A stretch of 64,000 nt of DNA from assembly GCF_003012915.1 (NCBI RefSeq), contig NZ_CP027770.1:1674001-1738000 (forward strand), given 5' to 3'. The notes under the pieces were generated by a model that worked only from the letters and a program-made list of their open reading frames with translations, ran no database searches and had not been told where the DNA came from. The stretch's first letter is position 1; every line of letters begins with the position of its first letter. Made by a program: the position numbers and the translations under genes. Positions 17,945 to 29,000 of this stretch are shown here, one piece after another. This stretch comes from Staphylococcus felis (GTDB taxonomy: Bacteria; Bacillota; Bacilli; Staphylococcales; Staphylococcaceae).

Positions 17945-18814
17945 ATGTTTAAAAGTGTAAAGGAATTAATAGCTAAGTGTGAGTCAGAAGATAAAGCGAT
18001 ACATGAAGTCATGTTAGAACAAGAAATGGCTGTAACAGGCTTGTCTAAAGAAAAAGTATACGAATATATGAATCGAAATTTTGAAACAATGGAAAACGCA
18101 GTTCATGACGGCATTCAAGGTGTCACTTCAAAAACAGGTTTGACAGGGGGAGATGCCGTATTACTTCAAAAATATATTGAAAGTGGACGAGCCCTTTCTG
18201 GATATACGTTACTGGATGCAGTTAGTAAAGCGGTTGCTACAAATGAAGTCAATGCCGCAATGGGAAAAATATGTGCGACACCTACTGCTGGTTCAGCAGG
18301 TGTTGTACCTGGTGTTTTATTTTCGCTTAAAAATCAATTACAATTAACACGACAAGATATGTTGAATTTCTTACTTACGGCGGGTGCTTTCGGTTTTGTT
18401 GTTGCGAATAATGCATCAATTTCAGGTGCTGCAGGTGGCTGTCAAGCAGAAGTAGGTTCAGCAGCTGCGATGGCTGCGGCAGCTATTGTTGAAGCGGCAG
18501 GAGGTACACCTAGGCAATCATCGGAAGCATTTGCTATTTGTATGAAAAACATGTTGGGGTTAGTATGTGACCCGGTTGCCGGTTTAGTAGAGGTTCCTTG
18601 TGTCAAAAGGAACGCAGCAGGTGCTTCTAATGCTATCGTTTCTGCAGATATGGCGCTAGCAGGTGTTGAATCGAGGATACCAACAGATGAAGTAATTGAA
18701 GCGATGTATAAAATTGGTCAAACAATGCCATCTGCTTTGCGAGAAACTGGACGTGGAGGATTAGCCGGCACGCCAACTGGTCAACGTTTAAAACAACAAA
18801 TTTTTGGTGATTAA
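17945..18814 (+). CDS. sdaAA: L-serine dehydratase, alpha subunit (iron-sulfur)
   Basis: 289 aa, from the ATG after GGAGGGG. Cysteines for the oxygen-sensitive [4Fe-4S] cluster lie in [23 protein letters not shown] and [12 protein letters not shown]. The gene pair lies between fakA and recG, as I recall for Bacillus subtilis; in S. aureus I recall the pair elsewhere on the chromosome. recG starts 2 bp after the stop, so the two may be co-transcribed. Confidence 0.95.
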   Translation: MFKSVKELIAKCESEDKAIHEVMLEQEMAVTGLSKEKVYEYMNRNFETMENAVHDGIQGVTSKTGLTGGDAVLLQKYIESGRALSGYTLLDAVSKAVATNEVNAAMGKICATPTAGSAGVVPGVLFSLKNQLQLTRQDMLNFLLTAGAFGFVVANNASISGAAGGCQAEVGSAAAMAAAAIVEAAGGTPRQSSEAFAICMKNMLGLVCDPVAGLVEVPCVKRNAAGASNAIVSADMALAGVESRIPTDEVIEAMYKIGQTMPSALRETGRGGLAGTPTGQRLKQQIFGD

Positions 18815-18816
18815 AT

Positions 18817-20862
18817 ATGACAAAAATCAGTTTGATTGAAAATCCATACAGCTTAAGTGAATTAAAAGGACTTGGCCCAAAACGTTTAGCGATATTAAAT
18901 GAAATGAACATTAATACAATTGAAGATTTGATTTTGTACTTACCGACGCGATATGAAGACAATACAATAGTCGATTTGTCTGAAGCAAAAGATGAGGAGG
19001 ATGTGACAGTAAGAGGCGAAGTTTATACAACGCCAACTGTCGCATTTTTTGGACGCAATCGCTCTAAGTTAACAGTTCACTTGATTGTTAATAATATTGC
19101 AGTTAAGGCAGTATTTTTCAACCAACCTTTTTTGAAAAAGAAGATACAGTTACATCAATCAGTCATCATTAAAGGAAAATGGTCTAGACGAAAGCAAGAA
19201 ATTAAGGGTTCAAAGATGATTTTTAATGACGAACAAATAGACAAAAGTCAGTATACGCCGATTTATCGTGTGAAAGAGGGCATTAAACAAAAGACTTTAA
19301 GAGATTTGATACGCCGTGTCATTTCAGATGTCAAGATACGTGAATGGTTGCCAAATGAATTAAGAACCAAATATAAATTGGAAACATTACATGACACTTT
19401 ACATGCTTTACATCAACCGAAAACGAAAGAAGACTTACTGAAGTCAAGACGTACATTTGCTTTTACAGAATTTTTTATGTTTGAACTACGTATGCAGTGG
19501 TTGAACCGTATCGAAAAATCATCTGATGATGCTGTTGAGGTGGAATATGATTTAGAGCAAGTGAAAAAGTTCATCCAACAATTGCCATTCGAATTAACAG
19601 ATGGCCAAAAACAAAGTGTCAATGAAATATTTAGAGATTTAAAAGCGCCTATTCGAATGCATCGATTGTTGCAAGGAGATGTAGGATCAGGAAAGACGGT
19701 AGTCGCAGCGATTTGTATGTATGCATTAAAAACGGCGGGCTATCAATCAGCGTTAATGGTGCCAACGGAAATTCTCGCTGAACAACATGCGAATAATCTG
19801 GTTGATTTATTTGGCAATCAAATGAATGTCGCTTTATTGACAGGTTCAGTAAAAGGAAAAAAGCGTGCACTTTTATTAGAACAGTTGGTAAATGGTGACA
19901 TCGATTGTTTAATTGGTACACATGCGCTTATTCAAGATGATGTTGCATTTCACAATGTTGGACTTGTTATTACAGACGAACAACATCGCTTTGGTGTACA
20001 ACAGCGTCAGAAGTTAAGGGAAAAAGGAGCACTGTCGAATGTGTTATTTATGACAGCGACACCGATACCTAGAACGCTGGCCATTTCAGTTTTTGGAGAA
20101 ATGGATGTATCCTCTATTAAAAGTATGCCTAAAGGCCGTAAACCTATTGAAACATATTGGGTCAAACATGAAGGTTACCAAAAGGTTTTGAATCATATGG
20201 AAAGTGAATTGGCGAAAGGCCGGCAAGCTTATGTGATATCGCCGCTTATTGAAAGTTCTGAGCATTTAGAAGATGTTCAAAATGTCATCGCACTATTTGA
20301 AAACCTTAAATCACAACTTCCAAATAGGCAAATTGGCATTCTTCATGGCAAAATGAGTTCTGATGAAAAAGAACAAGTGATGCACCAATTCAGCACACAT
20401 CAAATAGATGTCTTGGTGTCGACAACGGTCGTAGAAGTAGGTGTGAACGTGCCTAATGCTACCTTTATGATGATTTATGATGCAGATCGTTTTGGATTGT
20501 CTACTTTACATCAATTACGTGGGCGCGTAGGACGAAGTGATCAACAAAGTTATTGTGTGCTGATAGCATCTCCCAAATCAGAAACAGGGATTGAACGAAT
20601 GACCATCATGACGCAAACAAATGATGGCTTCGAATTAAGCGAGCGTGATTTAGAAATGAGAGGTCCAGGTGATTTTTTTGGTGTTAAACAAAGTGGTTTA
20701 CCTGACTTTCTTGTCGGCAATTTGGTTGAAGATTATCGAATGTTGGAAGTTGCGCGTGATGAAGCAGCTGAAATGATACAGTCTGGGACATTTTTCACTG
20801 ATGAATTTAAGAATCTAAGAGCGTTTATAGAGTTGCATATGTTGCATCAAAGCTTTGATTAA
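18817..20862 (+). CDS. recG: ATP-dependent DNA helicase RecG
   Basis: 681 aa. RecG remodels stalled forks and Holliday junctions. The N-terminal wedge domain, with an OB fold, spans ~1-240. Helicase motifs follow: [12 protein letters not shown] (Walker A, ~285), [12 protein letters not shown] (motif II, DEQH, ~388), TATPIPRT (~416) and [11 protein letters not shown] (motif VI, ~566). It closely follows sdaAA. The next gene, fapR, has its own promoter ~400 bp downstream. Confidence 0.96.
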   Translation: MTKISLIENPYSLSELKGLGPKRLAILNEMNINTIEDLILYLPTRYEDNTIVDLSEAKDEEDVTVRGEVYTTPTVAFFGRNRSKLTVHLIVNNIAVKAVFFNQPFLKKKIQLHQSVIIKGKWSRRKQEIKGSKMIFNDEQIDKSQYTPIYRVKEGIKQKTLRDLIRRVISDVKIREWLPNELRTKYKLETLHDTLHALHQPKTKEDLLKSRRTFAFTEFFMFELRMQWLNRIEKSSDDAVEVEYDLEQVKKFIQQLPFELTDGQKQSVNEIFRDLKAPIRMHRLLQGDVGSGKTVVAAICMYALKTAGYQSALMVPTEILAEQHANNLVDLFGNQMNVALLTGSVKGKKRALLLEQLVNGDIDCLIGTHALIQDDVAFHNVGLVITDEQHRFGVQQRQKLREKGALSNVLFMTATPIPRTLAISVFGEMDVSSIKSMPKGRKPIETYWVKHEGYQKVLNHMESELAKGRQAYVISPLIESSEHLEDVQNVIALFENLKSQLPNRQIGILHGKMSSDEKEQVMHQFSTHQIDVLVSTTVVEVGVNVPNATFMMIYDADRFGLSTLHQLRGRVGRSDQQSYCVLIASPKSETGIERMTIMTQTNDGFELSERDLEMRGPGDFFGVKQSGLPDFLVGNLVEDYRMLEVARDEAAEMIQSGTFFTDEFKNLRAFIELHMLHQSFD

Positions 20863-20890
20863 GACTGCAAATGATAAAATGACATTTAGA

Positions 20891-21160
20891 GGCTGGACAT
20901 CAATCCCAAAATAAATAGTGCTAAGATGATTTTTAATCAAAATGCGTCTTAGCGCTTCCTTTTATGATAAAACTTATATGACTTCGCTTTCCGAGGGGAC
21001 AGCATCAGGAGTCGCGTCATCAATACATCGTTTATGCATGTCATTATTTCGATATAAGACACTTTCGTATCATTTACTGAAAGGAAAAACTCAAGATTTT
21101 TTGTAAATGCTTATGAAAACCTCGAAGATTTTCAAGTACTGAGGTATTTATGTCTCAGCC
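20891..21160. repeat. Intergenic repeat (family B), intact copy
   Basis: 270 bp with inverted ends: GGCTGGACAT at the left pairs with ATGTCTCAGCC at the right. Inside is a palindrome (GTGCTAAGATGATTTT, loop TAATC, AAAATGCGTCTTAGCGC), then GACTTCGCTTTCC...ATCAGGAGTC...GTCATC. A broken second copy spans 12388-14334. No ORF is visible. The hairpin lies just after recG and could act as a transcript end, but there is no T-run directly after it. Confidence 0.75.
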
Positions 21161-21266
21161 ACTATATTTTCATGATAAATAGGTGATTTTCGAGTGAACG
21201 TAACACTGTATCATTAGCTTTTCAATTTGATAGATGGGGGGATAGGATTTGATACACTAAATTGCT

Positions 21267-21294
21267 TTGAAGATAAAGATGAACATGTTAAAAT
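21267..21294 (+). promoter_or_regulatory. Promoter of the fapR operon
   Basis: TTGAAG (21267-21272), a 16-bp spacer and TAAAAT (21289-21294). The FapR operator begins 11 bp downstream, around the expected transcription start. Confidence 0.65.
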
Positions 21295-21305
21295 AACATG
21301 GAGTC

Positions 21306-21326
21306 ATTTAAGACTTGGTACTAAAT
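21306..21326 (+). promoter_or_regulatory. FapR operator
   Basis: ATTTAAGACTTGGTACTAAAT closely matches, in reverse orientation, the FapR consensus ATTAGTACCTAGTCTTAAT as I remember it. Its place at the start of the fapR operon predicts repression by FapR, relieved by malonyl-CoA. Confidence 0.8.
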
Positions 21327-21341
21327 TTGGGTGGCGATGAT

Positions 21342-21902
21342 GTGAAAAAAAGTAAAAATGAAAGACGCGCTTTAATTGAGAAAACAATCCATCAAAATCC
21401 GTTTATGACTGATCAAGCACTCAGTGAAATGTTTCACGTCAGTATTCAAACGATTCGTCTTGATCGGAGTCAATTACAAATTCCTGAATTGCGCACGCGA
21501 ATCAAACAAGTAGCCGAAGAACAATATCAAAATATCAGCGCATTAGAAAATCAAGATATTATTGGAGATATTATCGCATTAGAGCCTAATCGATCGGCGC
21601 AGTCCATTTTGACGATTTCACAAAAAGATGTTTTTACGCGTAAACATATTGCGAGAGGGCATATTATTTTTGCTCAAGCCAACTCGCTTTGTGTCGCTAT
21701 TGTGAATCATGCGTTAGTACTTACAAAAGAAAGTCATATACACTTTGTGAATCCTGTCAAACTAGGTGATCTTGTATCAGCTTATGCCACTGTTGAATAT
21801 CAAGGAGAAAAGTATTATGAAATAACCGTTGTTTCTTATGTAGGTGATACGAAAGTTTTTGAAGGTCTGTTTAAAATGTATTACATAAGTGAGGATGAAT
21901 AA
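21342..21902 (+). CDS. fapR: Transcriptional repressor of lipid synthesis FapR
   Basis: 186 aa, from GTG after GGGTGG; in-frame TTG codons further upstream fall inside the operator and would add non-family residues. An N-terminal HTH ([20 protein letters not shown]) binds DNA. The C-terminal hot-dog fold, related to thioesterases, binds malonyl-CoA as inducer. The operator just upstream makes it autoregulated. It heads fapR-plsX-fabD-fabG. Confidence 0.96.
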   Translation: MKKSKNERRALIEKTIHQNPFMTDQALSEMFHVSIQTIRLDRSQLQIPELRTRIKQVAEEQYQNISALENQDIIGDIIALEPNRSAQSILTISQKDVFTRKHIARGHIIFAQANSLCVAIVNHALVLTKESHIHFVNPVKLGDLVSAYATVEYQGEKYYEITVVSYVGDTKVFEGLFKMYYISEDE

Positions 21903-21903
21903 G

Positions 21904-22890
21904 ATGGTAAAAATAGCAGTAGATATGATGGGTGGAGATGATGCACCGCAAATCGTTCTAGAAGCTGTAGAAAAAGCAGTTCATGATTTTGAGGATCTTG
22001 AAATCATATTATTTGGTGATGAAAATCAATGTCAAATCAATCATCCGCGTGTAACAATACGTCACACGTCTGAAAAAATCACGATGGAAGATGAGCCAGT
22101 ACGTGCGATTAAACGTAAAAAAGAAAGTTCAATGGTTCAAATGGCAGAAGCTGTAAAAAGTGGTGAAGCAGGTGGCTGTGTCTCTGCTGGGAATACAGGT
22201 GCATTAATGTCAGCTGGACTATTTATTGTTGGCCGTTTGCCAGGTGTTTCAAGACCGGCACTCGTCGTGACATTACCAACTGTAAGCGGAAAGGGCGTTG
22301 TGTTTTTAGATGTTGGCGCAAATGCTGATGCCAAGGCTGAACATTTGTATCAAAACGCGCTACTCGGTCACATTTATGCTGTGAATTTACGGAATATCAA
22401 AAATCCTAGAGTGGCATTACTTAATATTGGAACAGAGGCCCAAAAAGGAAACAGTTTAACTAAAAAGACTTATGAGCTTATGTCTCAAACTGAGCAATTT
22501 AACTTTATAGGTAATGTTGAAGCTAAATCAATCATGGAAGACGATGCAGACGTCATTGTAACAGATGGCTATACAGGGAATATGATTTTGAAAAATCTTG
22601 AAGGTATTGCAAAATCTGTAGGCAAAATTGTCAAAAATGATTTGTTATCAAGCTTTAAAAATAAAATTGCCGCACTCATTATGAAAAAAGATATTAAAGC
22701 ATTAGCGAAGCAATTAGATTATTCGGAATATGGTGGTTCAGTCTTATTAGGATTGGATGGCATCGTAGTCAAAGCTCATGGCAGTTCTAACGCTAAAGCA
22801 TTTTACTCTGCTATTAAGCAAGCTAAAATTGCTGTTGAGACCCAAATTGTTGAAAATATGCGTGAGAAGGTGGGAGAGTTAAATGAGTAA
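21904..22890 (+). CDS. plsX: Phosphate acyltransferase PlsX
   Basis: 328 aa, starting [20 protein letters not shown]. An ATG 15 bp upstream lies inside fapR and adds residues not typical of the family. PlsX exchanges acyl-ACP and acyl-phosphate, the first committed donor for phosphatidic acid. [16 protein letters not shown] and [11 protein letters not shown] are family motifs. It begins one base after the fapR stop and overlaps fabD by 8 bp. Confidence 0.96.
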   Translation: MVKIAVDMMGGDDAPQIVLEAVEKAVHDFEDLEIILFGDENQCQINHPRVTIRHTSEKITMEDEPVRAIKRKKESSMVQMAEAVKSGEAGGCVSAGNTGALMSAGLFIVGRLPGVSRPALVVTLPTVSGKGVVFLDVGANADAKAEHLYQNALLGHIYAVNLRNIKNPRVALLNIGTEAQKGNSLTKKTYELMSQTEQFNFIGNVEAKSIMEDDADVIVTDGYTGNMILKNLEGIAKSVGKIVKNDLLSSFKNKIAALIMKKDIKALAKQLDYSEYGGSVLLGLDGIVVKAHGSSNAKAFYSAIKQAKIAVETQIVENMREKVGELNE

Positions 22891-23809
22891 AACAGTGTTA
22901 ATGTTTCCTGGTCAAGGTGCCCAAAAAGTAGGAATGGGAAACGATTTATATCAAACAAATGAAGCTGCGACTCACATTTTAGAAAAAGCCCAGAAAAATA
23001 CAGATTTTGATATTCTAGAAACAATGTTTACAGACAAAGATGAAAAACTAGGATTAACAGAAAATACACAGCCAGCGTTATTAACGCACAGTATTGCATT
23101 GTATGAAGCGATGGGTCGTCCTCAATCTGATTATACTTTAGGGCATAGTCTTGGGGAATATTCAAGTTTAGTGATGAGCGGAGTACTGCAATTTGAAGAT
23201 GCTGTCAAAATCGTTCGTCGTCGTGGAGAGTTAATGTCTCAAGCATTTCCAAATGGCGTAGGAAGTATGGCGGCTGTATTAGGCTTAAGTTTAGAAGAAG
23301 TGCGCGCCATTTGTGAAAAACTGTCAACGCAAGATGAACGAATTGAACCAGCTAATATTAACTGTCCAGGTCAGATTGTCGTTTCTGGTCACCAGTCATT
23401 AATTGATCAGTTTGTGTCAGAAGGGAAGGCCTTAGGGGCTAAACGTGTTTTACCTTTACAAGTATCAGGACCTTTCCATTCTTCAATGATGAAAGTGATT
23501 GAAGCTGATTTTGAAGCATATATCAATCAATTTGAATGGCATGATGCCACAGTGCCAGTTGTTCAAAATGTACATGCTCAAGGTGAAACGAACGGAGAAA
23601 CAATCAAAAAACATATGATTAAACAATTATACTCGCCTGTACAATTTATTGACTCAGTTCAGTATCTGATCAGTCAAGGTGTAGACCACTTTATTGAGAT
23701 TGGTCCAAACAAAGTATTGTCAGGATTAGTTAAAAAGATAGATAGAAGCGTAAAAATAACTTCGATTCAAACGCTCGAAGATGTAAAGGAATGGTTAGCA
23801 AATGAGTAA
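22883..23809 (+). CDS. fabD: Malonyl CoA-acyl carrier protein transacylase
   Basis: 308 aa. It transfers malonyl from CoA to ACP, giving the FASII chain extender. [12 protein letters not shown] at the N-terminus, the nucleophile motif [11 protein letters not shown] (Ser ~90) and the catalytic His in GPFHSSMM (~200) are visible. It overlaps plsX and fabG through ATGAGTAA at both ends, so the three are translationally coupled. FapR regulation is expected through the operon promoter. Confidence 0.97.
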   Translation: MSKTVLMFPGQGAQKVGMGNDLYQTNEAATHILEKAQKNTDFDILETMFTDKDEKLGLTENTQPALLTHSIALYEAMGRPQSDYTLGHSLGEYSSLVMSGVLQFEDAVKIVRRRGELMSQAFPNGVGSMAAVLGLSLEEVRAICEKLSTQDERIEPANINCPGQIVVSGHQSLIDQFVSEGKALGAKRVLPLQVSGPFHSSMMKVIEADFEAYINQFEWHDATVPVVQNVHAQGETNGETIKKHMIKQLYSPVQFIDSVQYLISQGVDHFIEIGPNKVLSGLVKKIDRSVKITSIQTLEDVKEWLANE

Positions 23810-24539
23810 AGTAGCATTAGTCACAGGAGCCTCTCGTGGGATAGGACGTAGTATTGCATTACAACTTGCAGATGAAGGATATACTGTTGCAGTCAACTAT
23901 GCAGGTAGCAAAGATAAAGCAGAAGCGGTTGTCAATGAAATTAAAGAAAAAGGTGTTGACGCCGTTGCCATTCAAGCTAACGTTGCAAATGGTGATGAAG
24001 TTAAGGCAATGGTAAAAGATGTTGTCAAAACATTCGGTTCACTGGATGTACTTGTCAATAACGCAGGTATCACTAGAGATAACTTATTAATGCGAATGAA
24101 AGAGCAAGAGTGGGATGATGTGATTGATACAAACTTAAAAGGTGTCTTCAATTGTATTCAAAAAGTAACCCCTCAAATGTTAAAGCAACGTTCAGGGCGT
24201 ATCATTAACTTATCAAGTGTTGTCGGTGCTGTTGGGAATCCTGGTCAAATTAACTATGTTGCAACAAAGTCAGGTGTGATAGGTATTACAAAAACAGCTG
24301 CTCGTGAGCTTGCTTCCCGTAATATTACAGTAAATGCTGTAGCTCCGGGGTTTATCGTATCGGATATGACAAACGCACTTAGTGATGAGTTAAAAGAAAC
24401 GATGAAAACACAAATTCCACTTGGTCGTTTCGGTGAAGATAAAGATATTGCAAATACAGTAGCATTTTTAGCTTCAGACAAAGCAGCATATATTACCGGT
24501 CAAACGATACATGTTAACGGTGGTATGCATATGGAATAA
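23802..24539 (+). CDS. fabG: 3-oxoacyl-ACP reductase FabG
   Basis: 245 aa short-chain dehydrogenase reducing beta-ketoacyl-ACP with NADPH. The Rossmann motif TGASRGIGR lies at residues 7-15, NNAG near 87, and the catalytic Ser-Tyr-Lys in LSSVVG and YVATKSG (~152-156). It is the last gene of the fapR operon. A short perfect hairpin overlaps its stop codon. Confidence 0.97.
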   Translation: MSKVALVTGASRGIGRSIALQLADEGYTVAVNYAGSKDKAEAVVNEIKEKGVDAVAIQANVANGDEVKAMVKDVVKTFGSLDVLVNNAGITRDNLLMRMKEQEWDDVIDTNLKGVFNCIQKVTPQMLKQRSGRIINLSSVVGAVGNPGQINYVATKSGVIGITKTAARELASRNITVNAVAPGFIVSDMTNALSDELKETMKTQIPLGRFGEDKDIANTVAFLASDKAAYITGQTIHVNGGMHME

Positions 24540-24571
24540 TTGGAATATGACAGTTCCAATTGTCTTATTTT
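24538..24571 (+). terminator. Possible weak terminator after fabG
   Basis: AATTGGAA and TTCCAATT form a perfect 8-bp stem with an 8-nt loop, followed by GTCTTATTTTA. It may only attenuate read-through into acpP. Confidence 0.4.
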
Positions 24572-24696
24572 AAAGAAAATGATAACCCGAGATTTAAATG
24601 CAGAGTTTTCAACAATGTTTATCGGATATGGGTTGTATTTCTTAAAATAAAATGGCAAAATATAACAGTCAACTATTAAAAATCGTTGTATAAGCG

Positions 24697-24725
24697 TTGT
24701 TTATAGACAAGATGAACGTTACAAA
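24697..24725 (+). promoter_or_regulatory. Possible promoter of acpP
   Basis: TTGTTT (24697-24702), a 17-bp spacer and TACAAA (24720-24725). The match is modest; the 265-bp gap before acpP makes a promoter here likely. Confidence 0.35.
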
Positions 24726-24804
24726 AAGCTATCGTTTTTTATTTGAAGATAGCGTATATGTTGATTTTACAACAGCTTAAATCCTTTAAAGGAGGTGAAA
24801 GACT

Positions 24805-25038
24805 GTGGAAAATTTCGATAAAGTAAAAGATATCATTGTTGATCGTTTAGGTGTTGATGCTGATAAAGTAACTGAAGATGCATCTTTCAAAGATGATTTA
24901 GGTGCAGATTCACTTGATATCGCTGAGTTAGTAATGGAATTAGAAGATGAATTCGGTACTGAAATTCCAGACGAAGAAGCTGAAAAAATCAATACAGTTG
25001 GAGACGCTGTTAATTACATTAATACACTTGAAAAATAA
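24805..25038 (+). CDS. acpP: Acyl carrier protein
   Basis: 77 aa from GTG, 8 nt after AAAGGAGGTG, a very strong ribosome site that fits its abundance. The phosphopantetheine Ser lies in [16 protein letters not shown] (~36). The protein is very acidic. It carries acyl chains for FabD, FabG and PlsX encoded upstream. It has a terminator directly after it, so it can be made as a short abundant mRNA. Confidence 0.98.
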   Translation: MENFDKVKDIIVDRLGVDADKVTEDASFKDDLGADSLDIAELVMELEDEFGTEIPDEEAEKINTVGDAVNYINTLEK

Positions 25039-25046
25039 TTGTTTTC

Positions 25047-25078
25047 ATCTGAGTCGATGTTTTCGGCTCAGATTTTTT
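25047..25078 (+). terminator. Intrinsic terminator after acpP
   Basis: ATCTGAG pairs with CTCAGAT, followed by TTTTT. Confidence 0.9.
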
Positions 25079-25286
25079 ACTAACTGTGAAGAACAAGGAG
25101 AGAGGTGTTAGGATGCCATTCATTGTTTTTCGAAATATCATCTGTTTTAAACATTTTATTTCTCTTTTTTCACATCTTTTTATCCTAATTACATTAAATA
25201 AGTGATATGTCTATACATAGATACAAAGAAATATCGGCATATAGGATCAAAATATGAAATGAGCCTATAAATAAGGAGGATTATGA

Positions 25287-26018
25287 ATGACGAAAACGCG
25301 CAAACAAGAGCTGATTAATACTTTTCAACAGCAATTTGAACTCAAAATGCAAGAACTGAGTTTATCGTATAATAATATTTCAATTTATCAACAAGCTTTC
25401 TCACATTCAAGCTTTATCAATGACTTTAATATGGGGCGTTTAGAACATAACGAACGGCTCGAATTTTTAGGAGATGCAGTATTAGAATTGACGGTATCAC
25501 GTTTTCTATATGATCAATACCCACACCTACCAGAAGGTGATCTTACGAAAATGCGTGCAAACATAGTATGTGAACCCTCACTTGTAATATTTGCAAATAA
25601 AATTCACTTAAACACGCTTATTTTGCTTGGTAAAGGTGAAGAAAAGACGGGCGGGCGAACGCGACCTTCACTTGTGGCTGATGTATTCGAAGCGTTTGTA
25701 GGTGCATTATATTTAGATCAAGGTTTAGACGTTGTAAAAACCTTTGCAGAAAGTGTTATATTTCCATTTGTTGAAGATGAACAACTTATGGGAGCAGTTG
25801 ACTTCAAAACAAAATTTCAAGAATATGTTCACCAGAGATATTTGGGTCAATTGCAGTACCGCATTATTAAAGAAGATGGCCCTGCACATAATAAAAAATT
25901 CACATCAGAAGTGCAATTAAATCATGAAGCTATTGCACAAGGGACAGGACGTACAAAAAAAGAATCTGAACAAAAAGCAGCAGAAAAAGCATTTTTAGCA
26001 CTGACACAAAAGGAGTAA
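25287..26018 (+). CDS. rnc: Ribonuclease III
   Basis: 243 aa, after AGGAGG. It cleaves double-stranded RNA in rRNA processing and sRNA-mRNA turnover. The signature [14 protein letters not shown] (~53) carries catalytic Glu and Asp. [15 protein letters not shown] (~132) has the second acidic pair. The C-terminal dsRNA-binding domain covers ~165-240. smc follows after 4 bp. The order rnc-smc-ftsY is conserved in Firmicutes. Confidence 0.97.
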   Translation: MTKTRKQELINTFQQQFELKMQELSLSYNNISIYQQAFSHSSFINDFNMGRLEHNERLEFLGDAVLELTVSRFLYDQYPHLPEGDLTKMRANIVCEPSLVIFANKIHLNTLILLGKGEEKTGGRTRPSLVADVFEAFVGALYLDQGLDVVKTFAESVIFPFVEDEQLMGAVDFKTKFQEYVHQRYLGQLQYRIIKEDGPAHNKKFTSEVQLNHEAIAQGTGRTKKESEQKAAEKAFLALTQKE

Positions 26019-26022
26019 AAAC

Positions 26023-29000
26023 ATGGTGAGTTTAAAGTCTATTGATGCATATGGGTTCAAATCATTTGCTGAGCCAACACAAATTCAATTCGATAAAGGT
26101 GTCACAGCAATAGTAGGTCCCAATGGAAGCGGTAAAAGTAACATAACTGATGCTATAAAGTGGGTGTTAGGTGAACAGTCTGCACGCACTTTGAGAGGAA
26201 ATAAAATGGAAGACATCATTTTCTCTGGTGCAAAGCATCGCAATGCACAAAATTTTGCAGAAGTGCAGCTATGTCTAGACAACGAAAAAGGATTGCTCAA
26301 TATTGATGCAAAAGATGTAATCATTACGCGTCGACTATACCGTAATGGAGACAGTATGTTCTTTATCAATAACGAGCGTCAACGTTTAAAAGATATTACC
26401 GAACTTTTCATGGATTCAGGATTAGGTAAAGAGGCATTCAGTATTATTTCTCAAGGACGTGTTGACGAAGTTTTAAATGCTAAACCAACAGATCGTCGTC
26501 AAATTATTGAAGAAACGGCCGGCGTTTTAAAATATAAGAAACGTAAAGAAGCTTCTTTAAATAAGTTATCCCACACAGAAGACAATTTATCACGAGTAGA
26601 AGATATCCTTTTTGACTTAGAAGGACGTGTCGAACCTTTAAAGGAAGAAGCAGCAATTGCTAAGGAATATTTACAACTTTCTGAAACGTTAAAAGAGAGT
26701 GATATTCGTGTCACTGTGCATGATATACAATCTTATCAAAATCAGATTTCTGAACATGATGACGCATTAAACCAATTGAAAAGTGAACAATCTGACATAC
26801 AAAGCAAGAAATCAAGTATGACAAACACAATTCAAACACATAAAGGGAAACGTTTTGAAATTGATCAGGAGCTTGAAAAACTCAATCATGAGTTAGTAAA
26901 GGCTACAGAAAATGTTGAGAAATTAACTGGTCAATATAATTTAATTGAAGAACGTCAAAAAAATCAATCTCAAACATATGCACGTATTGAAGAAGAACAA
27001 GAAAGCATACAACTAGAACATGCTTCAATAGTAAAAGAAATACAGCAATCAGAAGAATTGATAATGCAATTAAAAGAAAAGCGTACTCAATTGATTTCAA
27101 CTATTCAAGAACTTGAAACATTGTTATACCAAGCAGATCATTCCACTGAAGAAGATATAGAAAATTTAAAAGATAGCTATTATCAGCTTATGACAGAGCA
27201 ATCAGATATTAATAACGATATTCGATTCTTATCAAGAACAATTGAAGAGCATCAAAAGAAACAGTCAAGATTAGATTCTAAATTAAAAGAAGCGTATGAA
27301 GCATTACAAGATGCTCAGTCAAATATGAGTAACATTGAAAAGCAAAAATCAGATAAACAAAAGCAACTGGACAGTGTGAATAAAAGAATTAAGCAAACCG
27401 AACAAAAGCTAGCATCTATCAAAGCTGAACAAGTGGATTCAGAAGAGAAGTTATACCAAGCATATCGCTATAATGATAAGCTCAAGTCTCGGATTGATGC
27501 AATGCAGTCGAGACAAGATGACTTTACTTATTATTATCAAGGCGTTAAAGCAATTCTCAAAGCAAATCAAACCTTAAATGGTATACACGGGGCAGTAGCA
27601 CAAAAATTAGACGTCCCATCTGAATATACAACAGCAATTGAAACAGCATTAGGTGCAACGATGCAGCACATTATCGTTGATGATGAGGTGTCTGCTAGAA
27701 AAGCGATTCAATATTTGAAGTCTAAACAACTTGGTCGAGCGACATTTTTACCGTTGTCAGTAGTACGCTCTAAACAACTTGATGCTTCAATGATACAAAA
27801 GGCGAAACAATTCGAAGGATATATCTCAGTGGCTAGTGACCTTGTTCGTTATGAAAAGAACTATCAAGCCATCGTTACAAACTTACTTGGTCGCACAATA
27901 GTAGTTGACCATCTTAAGACAGCGAATGAAGTTGCAAAGGCCATTCAATATCAAACACGTATCGTAACATTAGAAGGGGATATCGTTAATCCCGGTGGTT
28001 CAATGACAGGCGGGCGTCAACAACAGCGTCAATCCGTATTGAGTCAAAAAGATGAATATCAGCGACTTGTGACTCAATTTGACAACTACACGCAACAAAC
28101 ACAGCAACTCGAGAAGTTCTGTCAACATAAAAAAGAAGAACAAGAAACTTTAAGTAATGAATATTTGAAACTTCAACAGCAACATAATCATCTTAAACAA
28201 GCACTACATGATTTGGATTTACAATATGATCGTTTTTATAAAATAGAACAGCGATTAAAGAATGAAAATGAAGAATTTGAGTTTGAAAAAAACGATGGTT
28301 ATGAAGTTAACAAAAGTCAAGAAACACTCAAAATCAAAGATGAACGAAAAATAGAAATCCAACAAGAACTTGAATCTTTAGAAAAGCAAATCAACCAATT
28401 AACCGAACAAAACAAGTTAGACAAAGTTCAATTTAATCAAAAACAAACCGAGCTGCACCAACATCAATCGGATTTAGCGGTGGTTAAAGAAAAATTGTCG
28501 ACGCAAGTACAAAATTTAAAACGTCATCAAGCTTCCAAAGCACGTCTGATTACACAACAAGATAAACTTAATGACCAATTAAAAGTTATCAATTCAGATG
28601 ATGTAAATGATGTTTCGACGCTCACATCGATTGAAGAAAATATCAACTTATATCGTGATCAAAAAGAAGAACTACTTGAAAAACAAGATGTATTTCGTCA
28701 GGAACGTCAACAGATTGAAGATTTAATTGAATCAAATGAGGAAGCGCTGGAAAGGACACATCAAGCGCTCTTATCTATTGAAAATCGTTATCAAGAAATC
28801 AAATCATCACAATCACGTTTAGATGTTTTAATTGATCATAGTTTAAACCACTTAGATGAAAAATATCATATTACGTTTGATTATGCGAAATCGAACTATC
28901 CTATTGATACAAGTGAAATAGACGCACTTAGACAGAAGGTGAAACTGACCCAAATGTCTATTGACGAACTAGGTCATGTTAATTTAAATGCAATTGAACA

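Noticed and set aside
23802-24539. Long reverse-strand ORFs opposite fabG, sucC, rbgA, tsf and other genes
   Set aside because: They lie fully inside strongly supported genes, have no ribosome sites and give unfamiliar low-complexity products. They are shadows.
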